From: Pseudomonas oryzihabitans
GTDB lineage: Bacteria; Pseudomonadota; Gammaproteobacteria; Pseudomonadales; Pseudomonadaceae
Assembly (NCBI RefSeq): GCF_014522265.1
Contig: NZ_CP017024.1
Location: 1,888,001-1,952,000, forward strand
Direction of reading: 5' to 3'
DNA length: 64,000 bases
The notes beneath the pieces are model-generated. The model saw only the letters and a program-made list of their open reading frames with translations. It made no database searches and was not told the origin of the DNA. The position numbers were made by a program, and so were the translations under genes. Of the stretch, positions 9,031 to 20,035 are shown piece by piece (the first letter of the stretch is position 1; each line of letters starts with the position of its first letter).

Positions 9031-10107
9031 ATGATACTCGAACGCCGCAAAACTCCCCGACCGGTCAAGGTCGACGACTTCTTCGTCCCGGCGCTCTGCG
9101 AACCGGAAGCCCTGCTCGTGCTGGTGGTGCTGGCCGAGCTGCTGGTGCTCGTCCTGGTGCTGGCAGAGCCCTTCACCCTGCAGTTCAACTGGATCCGCCT
9201 GGCGCTGGTGTCGCTGTTCGTGCAGTGGATCGTGCTGCTGTCGGCGGCGCTGCTCTGTCGCCTGCGGCCCTGGCTGGCACGCCATCGACCGGTGGTGGCG
9301 GGCGGCTTCTGCTGCGCCATCGTGGTGGCCCTGACGCTGCTCTGCACCCTGGTGGCCGACTGGCTGCAGCTGGCCGGACCGCTGCAGCGGGTCGGCGAGG
9401 TGCGGCTGTACATGAGGCACGCGCTGATCGCCCTGATCATGTCCATGCTGCTGCTGCGCTACTTCTGGCTGCAGAGCCAGTGGCGCCGCCAGCAGCAGGC
9501 CGAATTGCAGGCGCGCATCGAGTCGCTGCAGGCGCGCATCCGCCCGCATTTCCTGTTCAACAGCCTGAACAGCATCGCCAGCCTGGTCGCCCTGGACGCC
9601 GACAAGGCCGAACGTGCGGTGCTGGACCTGTCGGCGCTGTTTCGCGCCAGCCTGGCCCAGCCGGGCAGCCGGGTACGCTGGTCCGAGGAGCTGGAACTGT
9701 CGCGGCGTTATCTGGAGATCGAGCGCCTGCGCCTGGGCGATCGCCTGCAGCTGCAGTGGGACGTGGACGGAGTGCCGGCGGACCTGCCGATTCCCCAGCT
9801 GACGCTGCAGCCGCTGCTGGAAAACGCCCTGATCTATGGCGTCGCGCCGCGCATCGAAGGCGGCCTGGTGACCATCTTCGCCACCTACCGGGACGGGGTC
9901 TTCGAACTGGTCATCAGCAATCCCTATGACCCGGAGGTGGAGCAGCAGCCACGCCCACCCAAGGGCACCCGTCAAGCTTTAAGCAATATCGAGGCGCGAT
10001 TGACGGCACTTTTCGGACCAGCTGCGAGTCTCAAAATCGAACGCCGCGACCAGCGGCATACAACGTCTCTTCGCTATCCATGCGAGCGACTCATGCGGGA
10101 AGCCTGA
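9031..10107 (+). CDS. algZ: Sensor histidine kinase AlgZ (FimS)
   Basis: A 358-residue LytS/YehU-type kinase. The N-terminal half has several hydrophobic helices (about 28-47, 53-75, 88-110 and 128-147). It is followed by a coiled linker and the His_kinase core with [16 protein letters not shown], whose histidine is the expected phosphosite. The C-terminal ATPase part has [10 protein letters not shown] (N box) but is divergent in the G boxes, which is known for this atypical kinase. It partners AlgR, encoded 4 bases downstream, to control alginate, twitching and biofilm genes in Pseudomonas. Confidence 0.93.
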   Translation: MILERRKTPRPVKVDDFFVPALCEPEALLVLVVLAELLVLVLVLAEPFTLQFNWIRLALVSLFVQWIVLLSAALLCRLRPWLARHRPVVAGGFCCAIVVALTLLCTLVADWLQLAGPLQRVGEVRLYMRHALIALIMSMLLLRYFWLQSQWRRQQQAELQARIESLQARIRPHFLFNSLNSIASLVALDADKAERAVLDLSALFRASLAQPGSRVRWSEELELSRRYLEIERLRLGDRLQLQWDVDGVPADLPIPQLTLQPLLENALIYGVAPRIEGGLVTIFATYRDGVFELVISNPYDPEVEQQPRPPKGTRQALSNIEARLTALFGPAASLKIERRDQRHTTSLRYPCERLMREA

Positions 10108-10111
10108 GCTT

Positions 10112-10858
10112 ATGAATGTCCTGATCGTCGATGACGAACCCTTGGCGCGCGAGCGTCTGGCCCGTCTGGTGGGGCAACTGGACGGTTATACCGCCCTGGA
10201 GCCAACAGCCACCAACGGTGAGGAAGCCCTCGCTTTGGTCGAAAACCTCAAGCCTGACATCGTCCTGCTCGACATCCGCATGCCGGGTCTGGACGGCCTG
10301 CAGGTGGCCGCGCGACTCTGCGAGCGCGAATCGCCGCCCGCGGTGATCTTCGTGACCGCCCACGACGAATACGCGCTCGACGCCTTCCAGGTCAGCGCCG
10401 TGGGCTATCTGGTCAAGCCGGTGCGGCAGGAAGACCTGGCCGCTGCGCTGAGCAAGGCCCAGCGTCCCAACCGGATGCAGCTGGCTGCCCTGACCAAGCC
10501 GCCGGCCAGTGGAGGCCCGGGTCCGCGCAGCCACATCAGCGCGCGCACCCGCAAGGGCATCGAGCTGATCCCGCTGGACGACGTGGTCTACTTCATCGCC
10601 GATCACAAGTACGTGACCCTCAGGCATTCCGGCGGCGAAGTGCTGCTGGACGAGCCGCTCAAGGCGCTGGAAGACGAATTCGGCGAGCGCTTCGTGCGCA
10701 TCCATCGCAATGCGCTGGTTTCCCGCGAGCGCATCGAGCGGTTGCAGCGGACGCCCCTGGGTCACTTCCAGCTGTTCCTCAAGGGCATGAACGGCGACGC
10801 CCTGACCGTCAGCCGCCGCCATGTGGCCGGTGTGCGCCGCCTGATGCACAGCATCTGA
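10112..10858 (+). CDS. algR: Two-component response regulator AlgR (LytTR)
   Basis: A 248-residue regulator. The receiver domain has the acidic pocket DDEP (7-10), the phospho-acceptor D54 in DIVLLDIRMPG, and the switch residues T (VTAHDE) and K (LVKPVRQ). The C-terminal LytTR DNA-binding domain spans about 140-245 (YFIADHKYVTLR, RIHRNALVSRERIERL). It works with AlgZ just upstream. In Pseudomonas it controls alginate, type IV pili and hem genes. The following gene is hemC. Confidence 0.97.
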   Translation: MNVLIVDDEPLARERLARLVGQLDGYTALEPTATNGEEALALVENLKPDIVLLDIRMPGLDGLQVAARLCERESPPAVIFVTAHDEYALDAFQVSAVGYLVKPVRQEDLAAALSKAQRPNRMQLAALTKPPASGGPGPRSHISARTRKGIELIPLDDVVYFIADHKYVTLRHSGGEVLLDEPLKALEDEFGERFVRIHRNALVSRERIERLQRTPLGHFQLFLKGMNGDALTVSRRHVAGVRRLMHSI

Positions 10859-10874
10859 CACGTTCAAGGGCCGA

Positions 10875-10908
10875 CGACCGGTGCGCAGCGCGAAAGCGGC
10901 GCCGGTCG
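10875..10908 (+). terminator. Hairpin between algR and hemC
   Basis: A perfect 7-bp inverted repeat CGACCGG/CCGGTCG with further GC pairing inside, 17 bases after algR. It is followed only by ATTTGCT, so termination would be partial. A TATCAT at 10915-10920 just after it could be the -10 of a hemC promoter; no -35 is evident. Confidence 0.45.
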
Positions 10909-10952
10909 ATTTGCTATCATGGCCGGCAATCTGACGTCCTGACGTGCCGGTA

Positions 10953-11897
10953 ATGCCCATGCCCCGCGAAATTCGTATCGCCACGCGCCAGAGTGCCCTG
11001 GCGCTCTGGCAAGCCAACTTTGTCAAAGATCGCCTCGAAGCGGTGCATCCGGGTCTGCGGGTAAGCCTGCTGCCGATGATCAGTCGTGGAGACAAGCTGC
11101 TCGATGCGCCGCTGGCCAAGATCGGTGGCAAGGGCCTGTTCGTCAAGGAACTGGAAAACGCCCTGCTCGACGGCAGCGCCGACATCGCCGTGCACTCCAT
11201 GAAGGATGTCCCCATGGAGTTTCCTGCAGGCCTCGGCCTGTACGCCATCTGCGAGCGGGAAGACCCGCGCGATGCCTTTGTCTCCAATCGCTACAGCGGT
11301 CTTGCCGAATTGCCCCGGGGCAGCGTGGTGGGGACGTCCAGCCTGAGGCGCCAGGCCCAGTTGCTGGCCCTGCGCCCGGATCTCGAGATCCGCTTCCTGC
11401 GCGGCAACGTCAATACCCGGCTGGCCAAGCTCGATGCCGACAACTACGACGCCATCATCCTGGCCGCCGCCGGACTGATCCGCCTGGGCTTCGCCGCGCG
11501 CATCCGTGAATACCTGACTGTCGAGGACAGCCTGCCGGCAGGTGGCCAGGGCGCCGTGGGCATCGAGTGCCGGACCGACGATGCCGAGGTCCATGCGCTG
11601 CTCGAACCCCTGCACCATTTCGACACCGAACGCCGGGTCGCTGCCGAGCGCGCCCTGAATCGCCGTCTCAATGGCGGCTGCCAGGTGCCTATCGCCTGCT
11701 ATGCCGTGCAGCAGGGCGAGTTGCTCTGGCTGCGCGGTCTGGTCGGCCAGCCCGATGGCGGCCTGCTGCTGCGCGCCGAGGCCCGCGGCCCGCTGAACGA
11801 TCCCGCCACCCTTGGCGTGGCGGTGGCCGAGGACCTGCTCGCCCAGGGCGCCCAGGACATCCTCGATGCCGTCTACGGGACCAGCGGCGCATCATGA
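10953..11897 (+). CDS. hemC: Porphobilinogen deaminase (hydroxymethylbilane synthase)
   Basis: HemC polymerises four porphobilinogens to hydroxymethylbilane in tetrapyrrole synthesis. Family motifs: [57 protein letters not shown], and the dipyrromethane cofactor cysteine in NGGCQVPIA (C243 from this start). Three in-frame starts exist: GTG 10944, ATG 10953 and ATG 10959. No Shine-Dalgarno sequence decides between them; the conserved sequence begins at [10 protein letters not shown] (10959). The stop overlaps the hemD ATG (ATGA). Confidence 0.96.
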   Translation: MPMPREIRIATRQSALALWQANFVKDRLEAVHPGLRVSLLPMISRGDKLLDAPLAKIGGKGLFVKELENALLDGSADIAVHSMKDVPMEFPAGLGLYAICEREDPRDAFVSNRYSGLAELPRGSVVGTSSLRRQAQLLALRPDLEIRFLRGNVNTRLAKLDADNYDAIILAAAGLIRLGFAARIREYLTVEDSLPAGGQGAVGIECRTDDAEVHALLEPLHHFDTERRVAAERALNRRLNGGCQVPIACYAVQQGELLWLRGLVGQPDGGLLLRAEARGPLNDPATLGVAVAEDLLAQGAQDILDAVYGTSGAS

Positions 11898-12652
11898 GCG
11901 GCTGGCGGCTGCTGCTGACCCGGCCGGCGGAGGAGAATCCACCGCTCGCCGCCGCCCTGGCCCAGGCGGGCATCGCCACTGCCAGCCTGCCCTTGCTGGA
12001 CTTGCAGCCGCTGGCGGAAACGCCCGCACAGCGCTCGCTCTGGCTCGATCTCGATCGCTATGCCGCCGTACTGGTGGTGAGCAAACCGGCGGCTCGTCTG
12101 GGTCTTGCCGCCCTCGATCAGTACTGGCCGCAACCGCCGCTGCAGGCCTGGTTCGCCGTAGGTGCGGCCACCGCCGCCGTGCTCGAAGACTATGGGCTGC
12201 TGGTGCACCACCCCCAGCGTGAGGACAGCGAAGGCCTGCTGGCGCTGCCGGCCTTGCAGGAAGCCCTGCAGCGCCCGGAGCCCGAGGTGCTGCTTCTGCG
12301 CGGCGAGGGCGGCCGCGACCTGCTGGTCGAAACCCTCACCGCCCGCGGCGCCCGCGTCGAGGTGCTCGAACTCTATCGCCGCCAGTGCCCGCAGTACCCC
12401 GCAGGGCAGGTCCTAGAGACCCTGGCAGCGGAACGCCTGAATGCCATCATGGTCAGCAGTGGGCAGGGTTTCGCGCATCTGCAGGCCTGTGCGGGTGCGG
12501 ATTGGCCCGCGGTGCGCCGTTATCCCCTGCTGGTACCCAGCGCCCGTGTTGCCGAACTGGCTCGCGCCAGCGGCTGCGAACTCATCATCGAGTGCCAGGG
12601 CGCCAGCGCCAGTGCCTTGATCGCCGCGCTTGCCCATCACCATCCGGATTGA
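11894..12652 (+). CDS. hemD: Uroporphyrinogen-III synthase
   Basis: A 252-residue HemD starting [20 protein letters not shown], the usual N-terminus of pseudomonad uroporphyrinogen-III synthase, which inverts ring D while cyclising hydroxymethylbilane. The family is poorly conserved, but [50 protein letters not shown] and [12 protein letters not shown] match the fold. Its start is coupled to hemC. It sits in hemC-hemD-hemX-hemY. Confidence 0.95.
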   Translation: MSGWRLLLTRPAEENPPLAAALAQAGIATASLPLLDLQPLAETPAQRSLWLDLDRYAAVLVVSKPAARLGLAALDQYWPQPPLQAWFAVGAATAAVLEDYGLLVHHPQREDSEGLLALPALQEALQRPEPEVLLLRGEGGRDLLVETLTARGARVEVLELYRRQCPQYPAGQVLETLAAERLNAIMVSSGQGFAHLQACAGADWPAVRRYPLLVPSARVAELARASGCELIIECQGASASALIAALAHHHPD

Positions 12653-12669
12653 CCCTACAAGGAATTCCC

Positions 12670-13836
12670 GTGAGCGAAACTCAAGCCCCCCGCGCCGAAG
12701 ACGTCTCCCCCGATCCAGTCGTGACCCCTGCCTCGCCGCCGCCATCACCGCCACCGGCAGGCGTGCGTCGCAAGGGCTCGGGCAAGACGTCCGGCCTGGC
12801 GCTGCTGGCCCTGCTGGTAGCCGCCGGTGGCCTGGGCGTCGGCGGCTGGAGCGTCTGGCAACTGCAGCAGGTGCGTCAGGCCGAGCAGAGCCAGGCCGCC
12901 CAGGCCGAGGATCTGCGCAGCCAGCTGCGCCAGCTGGAAAACCGCAACCAGGCGTTGAGTGCCGATCTGGGCCGCCTGCCCTCGGCCAATGAGCTGGAAG
13001 AGCGCCGCCGTCAGCTGGCCGAGCTGCAGGGTGACCAGCAGCACCTCGCCGAGCAGTTCAAGGAGGTGGTCGGCCAGAGTCGCCAGGCCTGGCGCCTGAC
13101 CGAAGCCGAGCACCTGCTGCGCATGGCCACTCTGCGCATGACCGCGCTACAGGATGTGCCCAGTGCCCAGAATCTGCTGCAGGGCGTCGATGACATCCTC
13201 AAGGCGCAAAACGATCCGGCCGCCTTCAACGCGCGTCAGCAGGTGGCCAATGCCCAGCAGACCCTGCGCCAGTTGCCCGATCTGGATCGTACCGGGCAGT
13301 TCGTCCAGCTGGCCTCGCTGCGTAACCAGGTGCAGAGCCTGGAGCCCCTGCCGCCACGCTTCTCCACCACGGTGGCCGACCAGCCCGGCGTGGAAAAGGC
13401 CGCGGTCCCGCCGAGCAATGCGTTGCAGCAATGGTGGCAGGATTTCCGCCAGCGCATCTCCAGCTACTTCCGCATCGACTTTTCCGCCGATCAGCCGATC
13501 CGTCCGCTGCTGGCCGAGGAGTCCCTCGCCCAGGTGCGCCTGGCCATGAGCCTGGCGCTGGAGCAGGCGCAGTGGGCCGTGCTCAACGGCAATCAGGAGG
13601 TCTATCGGCTCTCCATCGAGCAGGCCGAAGACGTCCTCGCCGCGCACTTCAACAACCAGAATCCCGACAGCCGTGCGGTCAAGCTGCGTCTGCAGGAGCT
13701 GGCCGAGCGTCCGGTCACCTTCGAAGCGCCTGACCTGACCCCGGCCCTGACCGCGCTGCAGGCCTACATCGCTCAGCGTCAGCAAATCCAGCCGAACAAT
13801 GCCGCCGCCGGCGCGGCTCAGGAGAATCGCCCATGA
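12670..13836 (+). CDS. hemX: HemX family membrane protein
   Basis: A 388-residue protein with GTG start (SD AAGGAA about 6 bases upstream). A proline-rich cytosolic N-terminus (PASPPPSPPP) and one membrane helix (about 42-64) lead into a coiled coil (about 65-130) and an alpha-helical periplasmic domain of the HemX (DUF513) family. It is often misnamed uroporphyrinogen C-methyltransferase but has no SAM-binding motif. Its role beside haem synthesis is unclear. The stop overlaps hemY (ATGA). Confidence 0.92.
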   Translation: MSETQAPRAEDVSPDPVVTPASPPPSPPPAGVRRKGSGKTSGLALLALLVAAGGLGVGGWSVWQLQQVRQAEQSQAAQAEDLRSQLRQLENRNQALSADLGRLPSANELEERRRQLAELQGDQQHLAEQFKEVVGQSRQAWRLTEAEHLLRMATLRMTALQDVPSAQNLLQGVDDILKAQNDPAAFNARQQVANAQQTLRQLPDLDRTGQFVQLASLRNQVQSLEPLPPRFSTTVADQPGVEKAAVPPSNALQQWWQDFRQRISSYFRIDFSADQPIRPLLAEESLAQVRLAMSLALEQAQWAVLNGNQEVYRLSIEQAEDVLAAHFNNQNPDSRAVKLRLQELAERPVTFEAPDLTPALTALQAYIAQRQQIQPNNAAAGAAQENRP

Positions 13837-15041
13837 AGCGCCTGTACCTGCTGTTCCTGTTCGCCCTGCTTGTCGGCCTGGGCGTCGCCGTGGTGCTGGC
13901 CAAGGAGCCGGGCTACGTCCTGCTGTCCTACAGCAACTTCCGCTACGAATCGAGTCTCTGGGCCTTCCTGGCCATGCTGGTGGCCGCCTGGCTGGCGCTC
14001 TACATCCTCAAGCTGGTGCTGGGCGCCCTGGGTCTGACCGGCAAGGTGCTCAATCCCTGGTCGCGGCACAATCGCCAGCGCCGCCTGGAGCAGGCTCGCC
14101 ACAAGGGGCAGCTGGAACTGGCCGAAGGCAACTGGAGCGGTGCCCTCAAGCATCTGAAAGGCGCCGCCGAGCACGCCGACCAGCCGCTGTTCGTGCTGCT
14201 GGGTGCTGCCCGCGCCGCCAACGAGCTGGGTGACCTGGAAGAACGGGATCGCCTGCTGCGCCAGGCCCGCGAGCGCGAGCCCCAGGCCGAACTGGCCATC
14301 GGCCTGCAACAGGCGCGACTGCAGATCGACCGGGGCCAATACCTGGAAGCCCGCGACAGCCTGGCGCCGTTGCAGGCCAAGTATCCGAAGAATGGCGAGG
14401 TGCTGCTGCAGCTGCAGCGCCTGCAGGTGACCCTGCGCGACTGGCCGGCGCTGATCGCCCTGCTGCCGCAACTGCGCAAGCAGCAGGTGCTGCGGCCCCA
14501 GGAGCAGGATGACCTGGAACGCAAGGTCTGGATCGCCACCCTCGACGAGGTTCCCGCCCAGGGCGCGGAATCGGCGGTGGATGCCCAGTGGCAACAGGTG
14601 CCCACGGCGCTCAAGGGCGATGCCGCGGTGGTACTGGCCTATGCCCGTCAGCTGCGCGCCATCGGCCGCGACGATCTGGCCGAGGAGGTGCTGCACATTA
14701 CTCTCAATCGCCAGTGGGACGAGCGCCTGGTGGAGCTCTATGGCCAGCTGCGTCCGCGCGACGCCAGTCGCCCGCTGCACCATGCCGAGGGCTGGCTCAA
14801 GGATCGACCCCAGGACGCGGTGCTGCTGCTGGCCCTGGGCCGGCTGTGCATGAACAACCAGCTGTGGGGCAAGGCGCGCGAATATCTGGAGCGCAGCCTG
14901 GCGCAGCGGCCGTCCGCGGTCACCGCCGGTGAACTGGCCCGGGTGGCCATCCAGCTGGGCGATGTGAACCGCAGCCAGCAGCTCCTGCAGAGCCAATGGC
15001 GCGAGTCCGACGCCCCTTCGCTGCCGACGCCCAGGGTCTGA
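13833..15041 (+). CDS. hemY: HemY family TPR membrane protein
   Basis: A 402-residue protein starting MKRLYLLFLFALLVGLGVAV. Two membrane helices (about 4-24 and 42-64) enclose the conserved GYVLLSYSNFRYESSLWAF, and a TPR-rich cytosolic region follows. This is the proteobacterial HemY (YfeH-type), not protoporphyrinogen oxidase. It is required for or associated with late haem synthesis in the hemCDXY operon; it may scaffold the enzymes. Confidence 0.93.
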   Translation: MKRLYLLFLFALLVGLGVAVVLAKEPGYVLLSYSNFRYESSLWAFLAMLVAAWLALYILKLVLGALGLTGKVLNPWSRHNRQRRLEQARHKGQLELAEGNWSGALKHLKGAAEHADQPLFVLLGAARAANELGDLEERDRLLRQAREREPQAELAIGLQQARLQIDRGQYLEARDSLAPLQAKYPKNGEVLLQLQRLQVTLRDWPALIALLPQLRKQQVLRPQEQDDLERKVWIATLDEVPAQGAESAVDAQWQQVPTALKGDAAVVLAYARQLRAIGRDDLAEEVLHITLNRQWDERLVELYGQLRPRDASRPLHHAEGWLKDRPQDAVLLLALGRLCMNNQLWGKAREYLERSLAQRPSAVTAGELARVAIQLGDVNRSQQLLQSQWRESDAPSLPTPRV

Positions 15042-15056
15042 CGGCACGCCTCGTCT

Positions 15057-15086
15057 GCCCGGGTCCTTGAAAGGTGCCCGGGCTTT
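15057..15086 (+). terminator. Possible terminator after hemY
   Basis: GCCCGGG...CCCGGGC inverted repeat with inner CC/GG pairing, 16 bases after hemY and followed by TTTCACTACC. The T-tract is weak. Confidence 0.45.
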
Positions 15087-15129
15087 CACTACCGTAACGT
15101 CCCAATTCCCTGTTGGAGACGGCGCGTCC

Positions 15130-15615
15130 GTGACTAGTCCCCGCTTCATCTTCCTGTTCATGGCCGCCACCTGCGCGGTGCTCATGGGCGTCGGTCTCTA
15201 TCTCGAACACGTGGTCGGCCTCGAACCGTGCCCGCTGTGCGTCATGCAACGGATCTTCTTCATCCTGGTCGGGGTGGTGGCGCTGATCGCCGGCATCCAG
15301 GCACCGGGCAAGCGTGGGCGGCGCATCTATGGCGTGGTCCTGCTGCTGCTGGCCGCGGCCGGTGCCGCCACCGCCGGCCGCCAGGTCTATCTGCAGACGG
15401 TCCCGGCGGAGGAGCTGGCAGCCTGTCTGCCGAGCCTGGACTACATGATGCAGGCGCTGCCCTTCCAGGAGATCATCCGCCTGGTCCTGCACGGCACCGC
15501 CGACTGCGCCGAGGTCAACTGGACGCTGTTTGGTCTGAGCATCCCGGAATGGAGCCTGCTGGCCTTCGTGCTGCTCATGGCCCTGAGCCTGGTCAAGGTC
15601 TTTCGCCGTCGCTAG
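15130..15615 (+). CDS. dsbB: Disulfide bond formation protein DsbB
   Basis: A 161-residue inner-membrane protein with four hydrophobic helices. The first periplasmic redox pair C34-P-L-C37 (LEPCPLCVMQR) and the second pair in AACLPSLDYM and GTADCAEV are present. It reoxidises DsbA and passes electrons to ubiquinone. GTG start chosen because GGAG lies upstream and the family N-terminus begins here; a longer frame from 15067 lacks support. Pseudomonas often has two DsbB paralogues (DsbB/DsbH); which one this is cannot be told. Confidence 0.93.
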   Translation: MTSPRFIFLFMAATCAVLMGVGLYLEHVVGLEPCPLCVMQRIFFILVGVVALIAGIQAPGKRGRRIYGVVLLLLAAAGAATAGRQVYLQTVPAEELAACLPSLDYMMQALPFQEIIRLVLHGTADCAEVNWTLFGLSIPEWSLLAFVLLMALSLVKVFRRR

Positions 15616-15916
15616 TGTGGTGTTTCTGACGTTCGCGCAAGAATGGGCGAGTGAGTTTCGTTCGGTTCGGCGCCCCGAGTGGGCCGGGTGCCGGACGAGT
15701 CATGGCAGGGCTGTGGCGGGAGGGGCAACGACGTCCAAGACGGTCCGCCGCTGCGGACAAGAAGCGCCGCCAAAACTGTGTGGTTAACTTCTGAAACGCC
15801 ACTTTGGCCTTTCTCCGAGCAACGGCACTCGCCTGGCGAGACGATGTCGGTATAGTTCCTGATAACCCCCGGGCGCCTGCGCCCGGACCGTCTCGCCCGT
15901 ATAGAGAGCTGCCGTC
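15616..15916. other. Intergenic region dsbB-rsd (301 bp) with rsd leader
   Basis: No gene seen. The second half forms the rsd upstream region, with a TATAGT at 15851-15856 as a possible -10 and nested inverted repeats (separate entry). Confidence 0.6.
15835..15897 (+). promoter_or_regulatory. Nested inverted repeats upstream of rsd
   Basis: The outer arms GGCGAGACG (15835-15843) and CGTCTCGCC (15889-15897) are perfectly complementary over 9 bases. They enclose an inner perfect 7-bp hairpin CCGGGCG-cctg-CGCCCGG (15869-15886). The structure ends 19 bases before the rsd ATG, so it could fold in the leader RNA or serve as a protein site. Confidence 0.5.
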
Positions 15917-16393
15917 ATGCTAGAAACCTGCCGCAATGCCCAGGAACGCTGGGGTGGGGTCCACCAGCTGATCGACCGCTGGCTGATTGCCCGCCGCGAG
16001 CTGGTGACCGCCTACGAAACCCTGGACATGGAGCCCCTGCTGGGTCCGGTGCGCGAGGTCGGTGAACTGGAGCGACTCTGCGACATGCTGGTCGACTACA
16101 TGTCCACCGCGCATTTCGAGATCTACGAGCAACTGGTGGCCGAAGCCCGCGAATTCCAGGACGAGCGCGCCATCGAGTTCGCCGACAGCGTCTATCCGCG
16201 CCTGCAGGCGCTGACCGACGCCGCCCTGAACTTCAACGACAGATTCGAGCGCGGGGCCTACCGGGACCCGGGTCTGCTGACCATCGAACTCAAGCTGCTG
16301 GGCGAAACCCTGCGCGAGCGCTTCGAGCTGGAAGACTGCCTCATCGAGGTGCTGCACACCTCGCACCAGCAGCCGCGTCTGGCTTCGGTCTAG
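15917..16393 (+). CDS. rsd: Anti-sigma-70 factor Rsd / AlgQ
   Basis: A 158-residue all-helical protein starting MLETCRNAQERWGGVHQLID. Its RELVTAYETLD and CDMLVDYMSTAHFEIYEQL match the Rsd/AlgQ family. Rsd binds region 4 of RpoD and frees core RNA polymerase for alternative sigma factors; in Pseudomonas AlgQ affects alginate, siderophore and ppGpp/polyP responses. It lies not far from algZ-algR and hem genes, as is usual in the genus. Confidence 0.93.
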   Translation: MLETCRNAQERWGGVHQLIDRWLIARRELVTAYETLDMEPLLGPVREVGELERLCDMLVDYMSTAHFEIYEQLVAEAREFQDERAIEFADSVYPRLQALTDAALNFNDRFERGAYRDPGLLTIELKLLGETLRERFELEDCLIEVLHTSHQQPRLASV

Positions 16394-16854
16394 ACGCGGA
16401 TCATCCGCGCCGCCTCGGCCAGCAGGTCGAGGTCCGCGGCGGCTGCCTCGCGCGGCGCCAGCGCATGCAGCCAGGTCTCCGAGTCCTGAGCAGCGCGACA
16501 TGGCCAGTGCGCGGCCACGTGGGCCAGGCGAGCGAGCTGTTCACGTTCCGCCGCCAATTCCAGTCCCTTGAGCTGCTCGCGCAGTGCCGCCAGGCTTTCG
16601 TCCGCGCCGGACGCGGCCTTCCAGGCCTGCCGTAGCTGGCGCAGTGGACGCACCACCGTGTCCTGCCAGTGCTGCGAGGCGCGCTGCAGCCGCGTCAGGC
16701 CGTCACTGTCGCGGGCGCAGGCGCGCCGATCCAGCCAGAGCGCCGTCAGCACCAGGCAGACATCGGCGCCAGCCTCCTGCAGACGCAAACAGGCGCCTTC
16801 CACGCCGGGCCGGGCGTATACTGCCAACGCGAATTCCCACAGGTCCTCTTGCAT
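16390..16854 (-). CDS. TIGR02444 family protein (DUF2390)
   Basis: A 154-residue helical protein starting MQEDLWEFALAVYARPGVEG, with CLRLQEAGADVCLVLTALWLDRR, the family hallmark. Function unknown. It is convergent with rsd, overlapping by 4 bases, and divergent from the ABC-F gene, with a short 47-base gap that must hold both promoters. Confidence 0.88.
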   Translation of the reverse strand: MQEDLWEFALAVYARPGVEGACLRLQEAGADVCLVLTALWLDRRACARDSDGLTRLQRASQHWQDTVVRPLRQLRQAWKAASGADESLAALREQLKGLELAAEREQLARLAHVAAHWPCRAAQDSETWLHALAPREAAAADLDLLAEAARMIRV

Positions 16855-16901
16855 GTCCGCCTCCCCGTTCGTGGGTGGTGGAGCTGCTACACTCCGCCGC
16901 C

Positions 16902-18807
<1,906 letters not shown>

Positions 18808-18808
<1 letters not shown>

Positions 18809-19386
18809 TGACGCAGTGGCTGTACACCTGGCTGCCGGGTTGGGGCGACTACCTGCTGGTGGCCGGTCAGGTGGCCCTGGTGCTGCTGCTCGGCTACGTG
18901 CTGCAGCGCATCGTGGCCCGCGCCGTCACCGGCCTGGGCGAACGCTATCCGCTGCCGCCGCAGATCGTCCTCGGGCTGCGCGGCGTCCTGCGCTGGCTGA
19001 TCATGGGCAGTGCCATCCTGATGGCGCTGGAGCGCTTCGGCGTCTCCGCAGCGGTGCTCTGGACGGCCATTTCCGGTTTCGTCGCGGTGGCCGCGGTGGC
19101 CTTCTTCGCCATCTGGAGCGTGCTCTCCAACCTGTTCTGCGCGGTACTGATCTTTACCGTCGGCCCCTTTCGCCTGGGCGATCGCATCGAGGTGCTGGAC
19201 GCGTCGGACAAGCCGGGCATCAAGGGTCGGGTGGTGGCCATCAACATGCTCTTCGTGACCCTGCAGGAACTGGACGACAACCAGGAAGCCACCCTGGTGC
19301 AGATCCCCAATACCCAGTTCTTCCAGAAGTCGGTCCGCCGCTGGCGCGATGCCGATGGCTCCTTCGATTTCCATCTCGACAGGTGA
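18808..19386 (+). CDS. Small MscS-type mechanosensitive channel family protein
   Basis: A 192-residue protein with three hydrophobic helices (about 12-36, 57-78 and 82-112) and the MscS beta domain (VGPFRLGDRIEVLD, GIKGRVVAINMLFVTLQ, IPNTQFFQKSVRRW). It is shorter than MscS (286) and lacks most of the C-terminal cage. Such small MscS-like proteins are common in Pseudomonas; conductance is untested. Its ATG overlaps the ABC-F stop, and lysE-type gene follows after 4 bases. Confidence 0.88.
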
Positions 19387-19390
19387 ATTC

Positions 19391-20026
19391 ATGAGTCTGC
19401 AGGTCTGGACCGGTTTCTTCATTGCCTGCTGGATGATCAGCCTCTCGCCGGGGGCGGGCGCCGTTGCCTCCATGAGCGCAGGCGTCAACCACGGTTTCCG
19501 GCGTGGCTACTGGACGGCGCTGGGCCTGCAGCTGGGCCTGGCGCTGCAGATCGCCGTGGTCGCCGTGGGCGTCGGCGCCTTGCTGGCGACCTCGCAGCTG
19601 GCCTTTACCCTGATCAAGTGGTTCGGCGTGGCCTATCTCGCCTACCTGGCCATCCGCCAATGGCGCGCCGCGCCGCTGGACCTGGGTGAGCAGCTGGTCG
19701 GCGAACGTCTGCCGCCGCGAATCGGCGCCCTGGTCATGCGCGGCTTCCTGGTCAACGTGAGCAATCCCAAGGCACTGATCTTCCTGCTCGCGGTGTTGCC
19801 GCAATTCGTCGATCCCCACGCGCCCCTGGCTGCGCAGTATCTGCTCATCGGGGTGACCATGGTCACCGTCGACCTGATCGTGATGGCCGGCTACACCGGT
19901 CTGGCCGCGCGGGTGCTGACCCTGCTGCGCACGCCAAGACAGCAGCGCATCACCAACCGGGTATTCGCCAGCCTGTTCCTCGCCGCGGCGGCGTTGCTGT
20001 CCACGGTGCGCCGCGCCGCGGTCTGA
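19391..20026 (+). CDS. LysE/RhtB family amino-acid exporter
   Basis: A 211-residue membrane protein with six helices and the family signatures ISLSPGAGAVASMSAGVNHG and GFLVNVSNPKALIFLLAVLPQFV. The family exports amino acids or homoserine lactone-type compounds; the substrate is not readable from sequence. The ATG at 19391 is preferred over upstream starts that overlap the channel gene. It probably shares a transcript with the two preceding genes. Confidence 0.9.
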   Translation: MSLQVWTGFFIACWMISLSPGAGAVASMSAGVNHGFRRGYWTALGLQLGLALQIAVVAVGVGALLATSQLAFTLIKWFGVAYLAYLAIRQWRAAPLDLGEQLVGERLPPRIGALVMRGFLVNVSNPKALIFLLAVLPQFVDPHAPLAAQYLLIGVTMVTVDLIVMAGYTGLAARVLTLLRTPRQQRITNRVFASLFLAAAALLSTVRRAAV

Positions 20027-20035
20027 AGCCGGGCG

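Noticed and set aside
12670-13836. HemX as uroporphyrinogen-III C-methyltransferase
   Set aside because: No SAM-binding or CobA-like motif is present; the sequence is a membrane-anchored coiled-coil protein.
13833-15041. HemY as protoporphyrinogen oxidase
   Set aside because: There is no FAD-binding motif; the protein is the TPR-type HemY of proteobacteria, which shares only the name.
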